Source of the DNA: Methylorubrum rhodesianum
GTDB taxonomy: Bacteria; Pseudomonadota; Alphaproteobacteria; Rhizobiales; Beijerinckiaceae
DNA length: 64,000 bases
Direction of reading: 5' to 3'
Assembly (NCBI RefSeq): GCF_014199985.1
Contig: NZ_JACHOS010000002.1
Coordinates: forward strand, 186,001-250,000
A model generated the notes under the pieces. It was given only the letters and a program-made list of their open reading frames with translations. It did not search any database and was not told where the DNA came from. Numbering within the stretch: position 1 is the stretch's first letter; each line of letters starts with the position of its first letter. Shown here one piece after another: positions 8,643-16,946 of the stretch. The translations under genes were made by a program, and so were the position numbers.

Positions 8643-9125
8643 TCAGGCGACCTTTTGGCGCGAACGGGATTTCGGCTCGGGCGCGGGGGCCTCTTCCTCG
8701 ATCCGGCCGCCGGGCCGGCCGAGGCCGATCGATTTCGCCAGGGCGGAGCGCTGCGCGGCGTAGTTCGGGGCGACCATCGGATAGTCGTTCGGCAGGCCGT
8801 AGCGCTGGCGATACGAATACGGGTCGAGGCCGTGAGTGCCGAGATGGCGCTTGAGCGTCTTGTAGGGCTTTCCGTCGATGAAGCTGATGATCGCGTCCGG
8901 GGTGACGGACTTGCGAATCTGCGCGGAGGACGGCTTCTCGATCACTTCCTCGGCGGGAGCGGCGGCGGCCTCGGGACTGCTCAGGCCGGTCAGCGCGGCG
9001 TGAACGTTGATAATCAGGCCCGGAAGCTCGGAGGCGGGCACTGAGTTGTTCGACACGTACGACGAGACGATATCGCTCGCTAGCTCTACGAAGTCATTGA
9101 ACGATTTTTGGTTTTCTTCTGTCAT
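8643..9125 (-). CDS. MucR/Ros-family transcriptional regulator with a cysteine-less finger
   Basis: This 160-residue protein matches the MucR/Ros family over its length: an N-terminal helical oligomerisation region (SFNDFVELASDIVSSYV), a linker, then the DNA-binding finger and the conserved tail YGLPNDYPMVAPNY. In Ros the zinc is held by Cys-x-x-Asp-...-His-...-His. Here the Cys position is serine (S81 in IISFIDG), while D84, H94 and H98 remain. Some Mesorhizobium homologues fold without zinc, so loss of the ligand need not mean loss of function. The ATG at 9125 is preferred over an upstream in-frame start because it has an ACAGG site and matches the family start (MTEENQKS). Family members control exopolysaccharide, motility and envelope genes, which fits its place before the chemosensory operon. 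Confidence 0.9.
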   Translation of the reverse strand: MTEENQKSFNDFVELASDIVSSYVSNNSVPASELPGLIINVHAALTGLSSPEAAAAPAEEVIEKPSSAQIRKSVTPDAIISFIDGKPYKTLKRHLGTHGLDPYSYRQRYGLPNDYPMVAPNYAAQRSALAKSIGLGRPGGRIEEEAPAPEPKSRSRQKVA

Positions 9126-9495
9126 TCTACCTGTCCGTTCCGAGGGCCCCCGAGCGCCAAGATCATACGTGATGCGCAACGATGCAAGAGAAGAATTAAA
9201 AAAACTACGTCAGGCTTGTGGGTATTGAGCGGAGAGCACTCAAGTCCATCATTGCCGGCGAAGCGTAGAAGGTTAAGTCGAGGACAAGCTCGAGCGGGCC
9301 AGAGGTGTATCTGAGCTAAACCTTTTTCCGGCCGGATCGCGTGGGCCGGGAAACGGGGTCTCCGCCCGAGTGAGATCTAAGCTACGAACAGACCTTGGAT
9401 TTCTCAGCCGCCACCGCTCGCGGTTCGGAAGCCCGGCTACAGGGCCGCGAAAGTGGTTCCGGCTGCGGCACCGTTTATCCCTGTCTGCGCCCCTA
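9126..9495. promoter_or_regulatory. Intergenic region upstream of the mucR-like gene and the Cys-rich gene
   Basis: About 370 bases lie between two divergent genes. A stretch near 9180-9205 is unusually A-rich for this genome (GAAGAATTAAAAAAACT). MucR proteins favour AT-rich sites with T tracts and commonly regulate themselves, so this is a plausible operator. A possible GC hairpin (TTCCGGCC paired with GGCCGGGAA) lies near 9328-9356. No further gene is convincing here; an in-frame extension of the Cys-rich gene back to 9370 lacks a ribosome site and a family-like sequence. Confidence 0.4.
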
Positions 9496-9963
9496 ATGCC
9501 GTGCTACCTGTCGGCGCCGATGAAGGACGTCCGTCCCATAACGCTCTGGCTGGCGGCGGTGATCGTGATGATCGCCGCGTCGCTGATGCCGTGCGGCGCT
9601 CAGGCGCATGGCGGCCACCGGGCCGCAGCCCAGGCGCAGGCTGCACCCGCCGGGACGACGGTCGACATCGATCTCTTCACAGGCCTCGGTGCGAACACAC
9701 GCTCCTCGAGCTCGGTTTCGATCGTCCTCATTGGCGCGAGTGCGGTGAGCGAGGCTGTGTCGAACGCTTGTGCCTGCCCGGATTGTTCGGCGGGCGGCGT
9801 CTGCGGACATGCATCGTCGTGCTGTGCATCTGCACTCGCGCCTTCGCCGATTGCGGGGTTGGCGCCGATGGCGTCGCGAGAGCCTGCGCGCGCCGGTGAC
9901 GGACCGCCGCTGTCGGGCATCGTCCCCGACAGGCAGGCCAGACCTCCCCGACGCCGCGCCTGA
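9496..9963 (+). CDS. Small exported Cys/His-rich protein, possibly metal related
   Basis: No named family was recognised with certainty. From the ATG at 9496 (or 9520) the protein begins with a hydrophobic export signal (ITLWLAAVIVMIAASLM) followed by AQAHGGHR. The middle has a dense cysteine group, ACACPDC, GVCGH and SSCCAS, and the C-terminus is Pro/Arg-rich. Secreted His/Cys-rich proteins of this kind are often placed before copper or divalent-cation efflux genes, and two further His-rich exported proteins follow. A second hydrophobic patch (VSIVLIGASAV) could be membrane associated. Metal binding is inference from composition and neighbours. The start is uncertain because the frame is open further upstream. 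Confidence 0.5.
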   Translation: MPCYLSAPMKDVRPITLWLAAVIVMIAASLMPCGAQAHGGHRAAAQAQAAPAGTTVDIDLFTGLGANTRSSSSVSIVLIGASAVSEAVSNACACPDCSAGGVCGHASSCCASALAPSPIAGLAPMASREPARAGDGPPLSGIVPDRQARPPRRRA

Positions 9964-10211
9964 CCTCGCGGCCTTCGGCAGCCCTACGGCCCGGCGACGT
10001 CGTCGCCTGCCCTCAGGCGCTCGATCGGCCATTCCGTTCGCTCCGTGTCGAAGCGAAGGCGTCGCCTCTCGCCTGTGCCGCCCATCGGTCTGGAGCAGTC
10101 TGCCTGCCGGATGAGACCGGCTGGATCGATGTCTCGATCACGGCCTTGAGGGCCGAGACCGCCCGTAAGAGCAATTCCGCCACTCTCTACTGCTTATAGG
10201 GGAGATTACCG

Positions 10212-10607
10212 TTGAACCGTGTCTTGCATTGCGCTGTCCTAGCTTTCGCCCTGCTCGCCACGCCGGCGAGCGCCCAGCATTCCGGCAGCAACCCTCACGA
10301 TCACGACCATCCACCCGGTCCCAATGGCGGCCGCGTCGAGGGCGCTGGAGCGTGGCACGCCGAGCTCGTCACACAGGCTGAAACCGTCTCGGTCTATCTG
10401 AGCGACGGCAACGGCAAACCCCTCCCGGTCGATGGCTTCTCGGCGGTCGCAATTCTCAAATCCGGCGGCAAGGCCACGCGCATCCTCCTCAACCCCGAAG
10501 GCGGTCGGCTGACCGGCAAGGCCGAGACGGCGCTCGGCGAGCGGCCGAGCGGCGCGGTCCGCATCTCAGCGCCCGGTGGGGCCGCCGCCAGTGCCCGCTT
10601 CGACTGA
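10212..10607 (+). CDS. Exported His-rich hypothetical protein, 131 aa
   Basis: The start is a TTG preceded by GGGGAG at a suitable distance. The N-terminus is a clean signal peptide (VLHCAVLAFALLATPASA) with cleavage before QHSG. The mature protein opens with the metal-binding-like sequence HDHDHPPGPNGGRVEGAG and then folds as a beta-rich domain with WHAELV and YLSDGNGKPLP. This pattern recurs in small periplasmic proteins beside copper and cobalt-zinc-cadmium efflux systems, though no function has been assigned from the sequence alone. It is followed 28 bases later by a DUF305 protein and is probably cotranscribed with it. Confidence 0.7.
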   Translation: MNRVLHCAVLAFALLATPASAQHSGSNPHDHDHPPGPNGGRVEGAGAWHAELVTQAETVSVYLSDGNGKPLPVDGFSAVAILKSGGKATRILLNPEGGRLTGKAETALGERPSGAVRISAPGGAAASARFD

Positions 10608-10635
10608 TGTCCTGTTCGATTCAAGGAACCTCCCG

Positions 10636-11034
10636 ATGATGAAAGCCACTCGCGCCGCCCTCCTCGTCGGCCTCCTCGTCGGTCCCCTGGCCGGTCCGGT
10701 CCTGGCCGGCGACGGGCATCACCACCACGAGCATGGCCAGCCGGCAGCGAAAGCCGACACGAGCGACAGCCCGGCGACGCGGGCGTTTCGCGATGCCGAC
10801 GCCCGCATGCATCGCGAGATGGACATCCGCTACACCAACGACGTCGATGTCGACTTCGTGCGCGGAATGATCCCGCACCACCGCGGTGCGATCGAGATGG
10901 CCAGGATCGCCCTCGAACATTCGAAGGACCCCGAGATCCGCAAGCTGGCCGAGGACATCGTCAAGGCACAGGACACCGAGATCGCGCAGATGGAAGCGTT
11001 CCTGAAGCGCAGACAGGACGCGAAGGGCCGCTGA
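10636..11034 (+). CDS. DUF305 family exported protein
   Basis: This is a 132-residue periplasmic protein. A signal peptide (RAALLVGLLVGPLAGPVLAG) is followed by the His cluster GHHHHEHG and the DUF305 four-helix domain with its signature DFVRGMIPHHRGAIEMA and a second conserved region AEDIVKAQDTEIAQM. DUF305 proteins are ferritin-like helical bundles commonly found beside copper-resistance genes. The start is the first of two adjacent ATG codons, nine bases after an AAGGA site. The preceding exported proteins suggest a three-gene metal-handling set, with DUF305 as the best recognised member. No metal-responsive regulator or pump is encoded nearby, so the metal itself is not established. Confidence 0.88.
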   Translation: MMKATRAALLVGLLVGPLAGPVLAGDGHHHHEHGQPAAKADTSDSPATRAFRDADARMHREMDIRYTNDVDVDFVRGMIPHHRGAIEMARIALEHSKDPEIRKLAEDIVKAQDTEIAQMEAFLKRRQDAKGR

Positions 11035-11040
11035 GGCCGG

Positions 11041-11097
11041 CGCGACGCGACGACGGTGGCCGACCTCGCAGGCACGGCCGTCGCTCGCCGCGTCGCG
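11041..11097 (+). terminator. Strong stem-loop after the DUF305 gene
   Basis: A nine-base perfect stem (CGCGACGCG at 11041 with CGCGTCGCG at 11089) begins seven bases after the DUF305 stop, with further pairing inside (GGCCG with CGGCC). There is no strong T tract, so it is either a weak intrinsic terminator or an RNA-stabilising 3' structure. Confidence 0.5.
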
Positions 11098-11863
11098 GCT
11101 TCGTCATCTTATCCAACGAGCTGAATGCTGATCCGGCGAAGGGAAGTGCGGCGAAGCTTCGGCCACGAGAGGCCGGGTGCCACCGGGCCGAATGCGGCCG
11201 CCGACGGCCTCGCGAAGCGCCCGCTCCGCCACCGTTTCGGCTTTCCCGGTTGCGGCGCGGCTGAAATTTCGTGATGGACCTTTCGGTTCGCTCAACCTGC
11301 GGCGGACCCGACGGAAGACGCATCGTCCGTCGCACGTCATCGACGATCGATGCGGGAATCGCCCGACCGGCCCTCCGACGATGTCGGTGAGAGCGGGTCC
11401 GTCGTCTGCTCCCACACTTCCTGATCATTCCGCTTTCATCCGGGCGCGCGCCGAGCCGTGCGTCGTCCTTATTCTGCGGCCGCAGGGCGGCCGCCGAGGT
11501 GATCGCGTCGCCGATTGAGTCCGGCCGATCCCGTCGGATGACGGGGTGGAGCTCAGCTCAGGCGCTGCGTGGGCGAGCCGCTGCGGCTTCCGCTTCGATC
11601 GGAGTTCGCCGTAGCGGCAGGACCGATCCGTGAGCGGATTTAATCCTGAGCGATCAACTTCGAATTTCATCCTCGGCTGAAAGCTTTCTGAGTGACGCGG
11701 CGTGTCGGTACGCACCAAGATGGCAGATGCTCGGGATTAATTTTTCAGAATAACTCGGTGATAAAACGCACTTCCAAAATATAATTCCCGGAATTACTCT
11801 CCTAATGCGGTCAGATAAGAAGAAAAAAACTTCGGTTTTCAGGGATTAAGAGAGGAATATGAA
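11098..11863. other. About 770 bases without a supported gene
   Basis: Short open frames occur on both strands but none has a ribosome site together with family-like sequence or a signal peptide. The first 600 bases have normal GC. The last 160 (about 11700-11863) are clearly AT-rich, with TTAATTTTTCAG, AATATAATTCCCGGAATTACT and AAGAAAAAAAC, and probably hold the promoter of the small exported protein that follows. AATTCCCGGAATT near 11782 is a perfect 12-base core palindrome (AATTCC/GGAATT). Confidence 0.5.
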
Positions 11864-12175
11864 ATGAAGCGCATGATGACTGTCGGTATGCTGACGGCGA
11901 TGGCCATTGCGTTGCCGATCACAGCTCAGGCACAGGACGGAGGAAGCGGCAGCCGCCAGCAGGCCGGCGGCGGCTTCATGAGCAGCTACGTGGACGACCC
12001 CTATCACGACCCCCGCTCGTTGCACTCGCAGCGGATGGGTACCGGTCAGATCCTCGGCGCGCCGATGCTCAGCGAGAATGCAGGTGCCAAGGGCGGCGTC
12101 GCCCGCTCGGCGGTGCGCCGGGGTGCGGTCGAACCGCACTGGGCCGCCGGCACCGCGCAGCGGCGCGCCCGCTAG
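11864..12175 (+). CDS. Small exported protein, 103 aa, unknown function
   Basis: A strong ribosome site (AGAGAGGA) precedes the ATG. The first 23 residues form a typical signal peptide (MTVGMLTAMAIALPITAQA). The mature part is about 80 residues, Gly/Ser/Arg-rich with DDPYHDPRSLHSQRMGTGQILG and a basic C-terminus, and shows no domain that was recognised. The AT-rich leader and strong ribosome site suggest good expression. It is separated by about 300 bases from the carbonic anhydrase gene and probably is its own unit. Confidence 0.7.
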   Translation: MKRMMTVGMLTAMAIALPITAQAQDGGSGSRQQAGGGFMSSYVDDPYHDPRSLHSQRMGTGQILGAPMLSENAGAKGGVARSAVRRGAVEPHWAAGTAQRRAR

Positions 12176-12472
12176 GGTCTCAGCCCGCGGCGTCCCTCGC
12201 GCCGCGCGGAAGGCCACGCTCTTCCGCAACACCCGGTCCGGTCGCCCGCCCGGGCCGACCGGACACTCCGAACAGCATCGTACCGGCTCTCCCGTCGTCG
12301 CAGTTCCTGCCACGGCGAGGGCGGCCTTGTGCCTGACGGCGGCGCCGCTTGAGCGGCATCCCGTCTGCTCGACCTTCGCGACCCGGCAGGCGGAGCCCCG
12401 CCTGTCATCCAGCCAGCACTCAAGCGTCCCAACGCGGCTGCTCACGCGTGGTGACGGACAGCGAGGTTTGCC
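12176..12472. other. Leader region of the carbonic anhydrase gene
   Basis: No gene is supported in these 297 bases. They separate the small exported protein from the carbonic anhydrase start and should hold its promoter. A repeated GGTCCGGTCGCCC/GGGCCGACCGGAC arrangement near 12235-12265 can fold into a hairpin that could end the upstream transcript. Confidence 0.35.
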
Positions 12473-13180
12473 GTGGACGGCATCATTCAAGGTCTCTCCA
12501 ACTTCCGGGGTACGATCTTCCCCGGCCAGCAGCAGATGTATCAGCAGCTGGTGCGCGACGGTCAGCAGCCGCAGGCCCTCATCATCGCCTGCGCCGATTC
12601 CCGTGTCTCGCCCGAGCACATCACGCAATCCGGCCCGGGCGATCTCTTCGTGTGCCGGAACGCCGGCAACATCGTGCCGCCCTTCTCGCAGCAGAATGGC
12701 GGCGTGTCGTCGGCCATCGAATATGCGGTCGTGGCGCTCGGCGTGCGCGATATCGTGATCTGCGGCCATTCCGATTGCGGGGCGATGAAGGGCCTCATGA
12801 ACCCCGAGGCCCTGGGCAACATGCCCAACGTCGCGGCTTGGCTGCGCCACAGCCACGCGGCCAACCGGATCGTGTGCGAGGCCTATCCCGAGGGCATGGA
12901 CCCGAAGGAGCGTCATCGCGCTCTCGCACTCGAGAACGTCGTGGTCCAGATCAACAATCTGCGCACGCATCCGAGCGTGGCGGCGGCGCTCGCCCGCGGC
13001 GGGCTTCGCCTGCACGGCTGGTTCTTCGAGATCGAGAGCGGGCAGGTCCTGGCCTATTGCGGCGACCGCGGCTGCTTCGTTCCGATCGACGAAGCCACGG
13101 ATGTGCCGGTGGCTCAGGCCCCGGCCGCCCGGATCGCCACGCCGGAATTCGCCGGCCTCCACGCTGTCGCGGCCGAGTAG
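12473..13180 (+). CDS. Beta-class carbonic anhydrase
   Basis: This cytoplasmic zinc enzyme interconverts CO2 and bicarbonate. At 235 residues it carries the complete beta-class zinc site: C40 with the catalytic dyad D42/R44 in CADSRVSP, and H99 and C102 in GHSDCGAMKG. CRNAGNIVPP and SAIEYAVVALG are also conserved. The start is a GTG after a GAGG site. The stop is ten bases before a SulP transporter gene, a common pairing in which the transporter imports bicarbonate or a linked anion and the enzyme sets the CO2/bicarbonate balance. In a methylotroph bicarbonate is needed by PEP carboxylase and acyl-CoA carboxylases; that use is inference. Confidence 0.95.
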   Translation: MDGIIQGLSNFRGTIFPGQQQMYQQLVRDGQQPQALIIACADSRVSPEHITQSGPGDLFVCRNAGNIVPPFSQQNGGVSSAIEYAVVALGVRDIVICGHSDCGAMKGLMNPEALGNMPNVAAWLRHSHAANRIVCEAYPEGMDPKERHRALALENVVVQINNLRTHPSVAAALARGGLRLHGWFFEIESGQVLAYCGDRGCFVPIDEATDVPVAQAPAARIATPEFAGLHAVAAE

Positions 13181-13190
13181 GACACCCGCC

Positions 13191-14759
13191 ATGCGTGCGT
13201 CCCTCGCCCGGCTGATGCCGTCGACCCTCGGCCGCGACCTTCCGGCCTCCTTCGTCGTGTTCCTCGTGGCGATGCCCCTGTGCATGGGCATCGCCATGGC
13301 CTCCGGTGTGCCGGCCGAGCGCGGCCTCATCACCGGCGTCATCGGCGGTATCGTGGTCGGCTTTCTCGCCGGCTCGCCGCTTCAGGTCAGCGGTCCTGCC
13401 GCCGGCCTCGCGGTCATCGTCTTCGAGTTCGTCCGCGAGCACGGCATCGATGCCCTCGGACCCGTCCTCGTCGCCGCCGGCGCCATCCAGCTTCTGGCCG
13501 GGGCGCTGCGGATCGGCGGCTGGTTCCGGGCGATCTCGCCGGCTGTCGTGCACGGCATGCTCGCCGGCATCGGTATCCTGATCGTGCTGGCGCAGCTTCA
13601 CGTGCTCACGGACGCGCTGCCCAAAGCCAACGGACTCGACAATCTCATCGCGATCCCGGCCGCGTTCTTCAACTTCGTCTCCAGCCCCGAGGGCAACCGA
13701 CCCGGCGCCGTCATCGTCGGTCTCGCGACGATCGTGGCGATGCTGGGCTGGGAGAAGATCCGGCCGGCCAAGCTGAAGCTGCTTCCGGGCGCCCTGATGG
13801 GCGTTCTGGCGGGGACCCTCGTCGCCGTCGTCGGCAGCATGGACGTCAAGCGTGTCGAGGTGCCGGAGAACATCCTCTCGGCCGTCACCCTGCCGGGTGC
13901 GGGCGATTGGAGCCGGCTGGCCGAGCCGGCGATGATCCTGATGGCCGTGACCCTCGCGGTGATCGCCAGCGCGGAAAGCCTGCTCTCGGCGGCGGCGGTG
14001 GACCGGATGCATGACGGACCGCGGACGCAGTACAACCGCGAGCTCGGAGCGCAGGGCATCGGCAACATCCTCTGCGGCCTCGCCGGTGGCCTGCCGATGA
14101 CCGGTGTGATCGTCCGTTCCTCCGCCAACGTTCAGGCGGGTGCGGCCTCCCGAGCCTCGACCATCCTGCACGGCAGCTGGATCCTCGCCTTCCTGCTGAT
14201 CCTGCCGATGGTGCTGAAGATCGTGCCGACCGCCTCCCTCGCCGGCATCCTCGTGGTAACGGGCTGGCGTCTCGTGAGCCCCGCCCACGCCTTCCACCTG
14301 CATGAGCGCTACGGCCTGCCCACCGCCGCGATCTGGCTCGCGACCCTGGTGATGGTCGTCGCCACCGACCTCCTGACCGGCGTGCTCACGGGCCTCGGGC
14401 TCAGCCTGCTCCAGGTGATCCCGCACTACCTGCGCGGCCCGCTCAAGATCGAGGGCGGCGCGGCGCAGACGGTGAGGGGCGGCGCGGTCCAGGCGGTGCC
14501 GGAACTCCGCCTCTCGGGCTCGGCGACCTTCCTTCAGCTGCCGCATCTCAACGAGGCGCTGGAGCGTACGCCGGAAGGCACCCCGGTCCGCCTCGCCGCG
14601 GATGGTCTGCGCCACGTCGACCACACCTGCCTGGAGATGATCCGGGAATGGGCGGCCCGGCGGGCGAAGACGGGGGCCCGCGTCGAGGTCGTCGGCGGCG
14701 GTGCGAGCGGCCTGAACCACAGTCTCGCCATGGTCGCGCACGCCGCCCCGAAAGACTGA
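13191..14759 (+). CDS. SulP-family anion transporter with STAS domain
   Basis: This 522-residue inner-membrane transporter has about ten to twelve hydrophobic helices starting with [20 protein letters not shown]. It contains the SulP-type loops [15 protein letters not shown] and [11 protein letters not shown] and the conserved segment [22 protein letters not shown] near residues 280-302. The last 90 residues form a cytoplasmic STAS domain ([19 protein letters not shown]). The ATG at 13191 lies ten bases after the carbonic anhydrase stop, with an AGGA site. An in-frame extension upstream overlaps the anhydrase and was not used. The family moves sulfate, bicarbonate or other anions. The neighbour points to bicarbonate, though the substrate is not determined by sequence. 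Confidence 0.93.
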   Translation: MRASLARLMPSTLGRDLPASFVVFLVAMPLCMGIAMASGVPAERGLITGVIGGIVVGFLAGSPLQVSGPAAGLAVIVFEFVREHGIDALGPVLVAAGAIQLLAGALRIGGWFRAISPAVVHGMLAGIGILIVLAQLHVLTDALPKANGLDNLIAIPAAFFNFVSSPEGNRPGAVIVGLATIVAMLGWEKIRPAKLKLLPGALMGVLAGTLVAVVGSMDVKRVEVPENILSAVTLPGAGDWSRLAEPAMILMAVTLAVIASAESLLSAAAVDRMHDGPRTQYNRELGAQGIGNILCGLAGGLPMTGVIVRSSANVQAGAASRASTILHGSWILAFLLILPMVLKIVPTASLAGILVVTGWRLVSPAHAFHLHERYGLPTAAIWLATLVMVVATDLLTGVLTGLGLSLLQVIPHYLRGPLKIEGGAAQTVRGGAVQAVPELRLSGSATFLQLPHLNEALERTPEGTPVRLAADGLRHVDHTCLEMIREWAARRAKTGARVEVVGGGASGLNHSLAMVAHAAPKD

Positions 14760-14780
14760 GTCCGAAGCGGGCGGATGTGA

Positions 14781-14817
14781 GAAGGGCCGGTGCCGCAATC
14801 TGCGGCGCCGGCCCTTC
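14781..14817. terminator. 16-bp hairpin terminator between convergent sulP and hflX
   Basis: The arms at 14781-14796 and 14802-14817 pair over 16 bases (GAAGGGCCGGTGCCGC with its complement, one G-T pair) around a five-base loop, followed by CTTCGTCGTT. It stands about 20 bases after the sulP stop and can serve both converging transcripts. Confidence 0.85.
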
Positions 14818-14895
14818 TTCGTCGTTCGATCCCACCCACGTCGCGTCTCGGCGCCGATCGGCGGAGTTTCGGAACAGGGCGGCGGAGGTGAAGCC

Positions 14896-16311
14896 CTACG
14901 CCGCCGTCACGTTCTGCGGGCCGCCAATGCGCTGGGCCGCCTCGAACCGGTTGAGGAAGCGCGGCTCCTTCTCCGGGGCGATGCGGATCGTCAGCGCGAT
15001 CGCGCCGCCGGTCTCGGCCTGCCGGTCGAGCACTTCGGCATTCTCGTAGAGCCAGTGGAGGGCGGCCCCATCCTCGGGCGGAAGCGTGACGGCAAAGGTC
15101 GAGCGCGCCCGCGCCACCTGCGCCTCGATCCGCTCGGTCAGGGCCGTCAGCCCCTCCCCGGTCAGGGCCGAGACCAGGATCGGTGCGGCTCCGGCGCCGC
15201 GATGGGCGGCGCTGAGATTGACCAGCCGCGTGCGCTCGCCCTCGTCCAGAAGGTCGGACTTGTTCCAGACCTCGATGATCCGCTCGGCGTCCGGCTCGAT
15301 CCCGAGTTCGCGCAGCACCCCTTCGACATCCTCGGCCTGGGCCTGGGTGTCGCCGTGCGAGACGTCGCGCACGTGGAGCAGGATGTCGGCCTCGATCACG
15401 TCCTCGAGCGTCGCGCGGAAGGCGGCGATCAGCGAGGTCGGAAGGTCGGAGATGAATCCGACCGTATCCGACAGGATCACGGTCTCTCCGTGAGGCAGCT
15501 TGGTCGCCCGGGCCGTGGGATCGAGGGTCGCGAACAGCATGTCCTGCGCCCGCACCTCGGCCTTCGTCAGGGCGTTGAACAGGGTCGACTTGCCCGCATT
15601 GGTGTAACCGACGAGCGCCACGATCGGATACGGCACCCGCGCGCGGCTCTTGCGGTGCAGGCCGCGGGTGCGGGTCACCGCGTCGAGGTCGCGCTCGATC
15701 CGGGTCATCCGCTCCTGGATCATCCGCCGGTCGGCTTCGATCTGCGTCTCGCCGGGGCCGCCGAGGAAGCCGAAGCCGCCGCGCTGCCGCTCGAGGTGGG
15801 TCCAGGAGCGCACGAGACGGGACTTCTGGTAGGCGAGATGGGCGTGCTCAACCTGGAGTGTGCCCTCACGGGTCGAGGCGCGGCGGCCGAAGATCTCGAG
15901 GATCAGGCCGGTCCGGTCGATGACCTTGGCGCCCCAGGCCTTCTCGAGATTGCGCTGCTGCACCGGCGACAGGGCGCAATCCATCACCACGAGCCCGATC
16001 TCCTCCGCCTTGATGAGCCCGGCCACCTCCTCCACCCGGCCCTTGCCGAGATAGGTCGAGGGCCGCGGGCGCTGGATATGCACGGAGATCGCCCGGGCGA
16101 CGTCGAGGTCGATGGCGGCCGCCAATCCCACCGCCTCGTCGAGGCGAGCCTCGTCCGAGCGCGCGGTTTCGATCTGTCCGGGCGCGGAGCGCTGAGCGGC
16201 ACGGGTGAGATAGGGGCCGAGCACCAGCGTGCGGGTCGCGGCGGCGATCTCGCCCTCGGGGGCGGCCTTCGCCTGCAGGCGGGCTTCGCCGGGCGGAAGG
16301 AGTTCAGTCAT
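14896..16311 (-). CDS. hflX: GTPase HflX
   Basis: HflX is a ribosome-associated GTPase that splits stalled or hibernating ribosomes under stress. The 471-residue protein has an N-terminal HflX domain ([21 protein letters not shown]), a helical linker ending in [19 protein letters not shown], and the G domain with G1 [10 protein letters not shown]3 DTVGF and G4 NKSD. A region after the G domain completes the usual length. The ATG has a GGAG site. It follows hfq on the same strand, separated by about 150 bases, which is the classic hfq-hflX order. In alphaproteobacteria this pair sits after ntrX, as here. Confidence 0.96.
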   Translation of the reverse strand: MTELLPPGEARLQAKAAPEGEIAAATRTLVLGPYLTRAAQRSAPGQIETARSDEARLDEAVGLAAAIDLDVARAISVHIQRPRPSTYLGKGRVEEVAGLIKAEEIGLVVMDCALSPVQQRNLEKAWGAKVIDRTGLILEIFGRRASTREGTLQVEHAHLAYQKSRLVRSWTHLERQRGGFGFLGGPGETQIEADRRMIQERMTRIERDLDAVTRTRGLHRKSRARVPYPIVALVGYTNAGKSTLFNALTKAEVRAQDMLFATLDPTARATKLPHGETVILSDTVGFISDLPTSLIAAFRATLEDVIEADILLHVRDVSHGDTQAQAEDVEGVLRELGIEPDAERIIEVWNKSDLLDEGERTRLVNLSAAHRGAGAAPILVSALTGEGLTALTERIEAQVARARSTFAVTLPPEDGAALHWLYENAEVLDRQAETGGAIALTIRIAPEKEPRFLNRFEAAQRIGGPQNVTAA

Positions 16312-16464
16312 GGCGTCTCCGTGTCATCGTTTCCTCATGTCGGAACGATGACGCCATTTTACATCCGCCGACTTCCGCAAATGACGGAAATCGTCGGGAA
16401 GATCACGGAGTCCGCAAAGGGGGCAGGCCCGGCGCGGGCGCGCCGGGTGCGGTGATGTGCGTGG

Positions 16465-16719
16465 TCAGGCCTTCTCGGGGGCTGTCTCGTCCGGCTCGAA
16501 CAGCTGCACCGGGTGTCCGGGCATGATCGTCGAGATCGCGTGCTTGTAGACCAGCTGCGAGTGCCCATCCCGCCGGAGCAGGACGCAGAAGTTGTCGAAC
16601 CAGGTCACGACACCTTGAAGCTTGACGCCATTGACGAGGAAGATCGTCAGCGGGATCTTGTTCTTGCGGACATGGTTCAGGAACGTATCCTGGAGGTTCT
16701 GAGCGCGCTCGCCCGCCAT
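16465..16719 (-). CDS. hfq: RNA chaperone Hfq
   Basis: Hfq is a hexameric Sm-like protein that promotes pairing of small RNAs with mRNAs. The 84-residue protein is of normal length for alphaproteobacteria. Visible features are the N-terminal helix with [22 protein letters not shown], the Sm1 motif [17 protein letters not shown] and the Sm2 signature YKHAISTI, followed by a short acidic tail ([10 protein letters not shown]). In Sm2 the usual KHA precedes I-S-T-I, as expected for the RNA-binding face. The gene lies 227 bases after ntrX on the same strand and may have its own promoter in that gap. Confidence 0.97.
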   Translation of the reverse strand: MAGERAQNLQDTFLNHVRKNKIPLTIFLVNGVKLQGVVTWFDNFCVLLRRDGHSQLVYKHAISTIMPGHPVQLFEPDETAPEKA

Positions 16720-16906
16720 TTCTTGTTATCCTTGTTTCGAGACCGCAACCGCGGATCAGCAGGACCCCGTGCCTCGAGTCGCGGTCCGGCGACTCTCACG
16801 TGCCGGGATCGCTCTGCCGGGCATTTCCATTACAGGGCGAAGCTTGCCGCGATGCAAGAGGTACCCGGCGGGGCAAAGCGTCAATATCCACCCCTTGCAA
16901 CCGTGC

Positions 16907-16941
16907 CCGCCGCCGATCCTCGCATTCGAACCGGCGGCGGC
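16907..16941 (-). terminator. Candidate hairpin between ntrX and hfq
   Basis: A nine-base GC stem (CCGCCGCCG at 16907 with CGGCGGCGG at 16933) lies directly after the ntrX stop. No T tract follows on the minus strand, so it may only attenuate read-through into hfq. Confidence 0.35.
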
Positions 16942-16946
16942 GTACA

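Noticed and set aside
11104-11518. Short frames on both strands in the 11 kb gap
   Set aside because: None has a ribosome site, signal peptide or family resemblance; they are listed only as a region without a gene.
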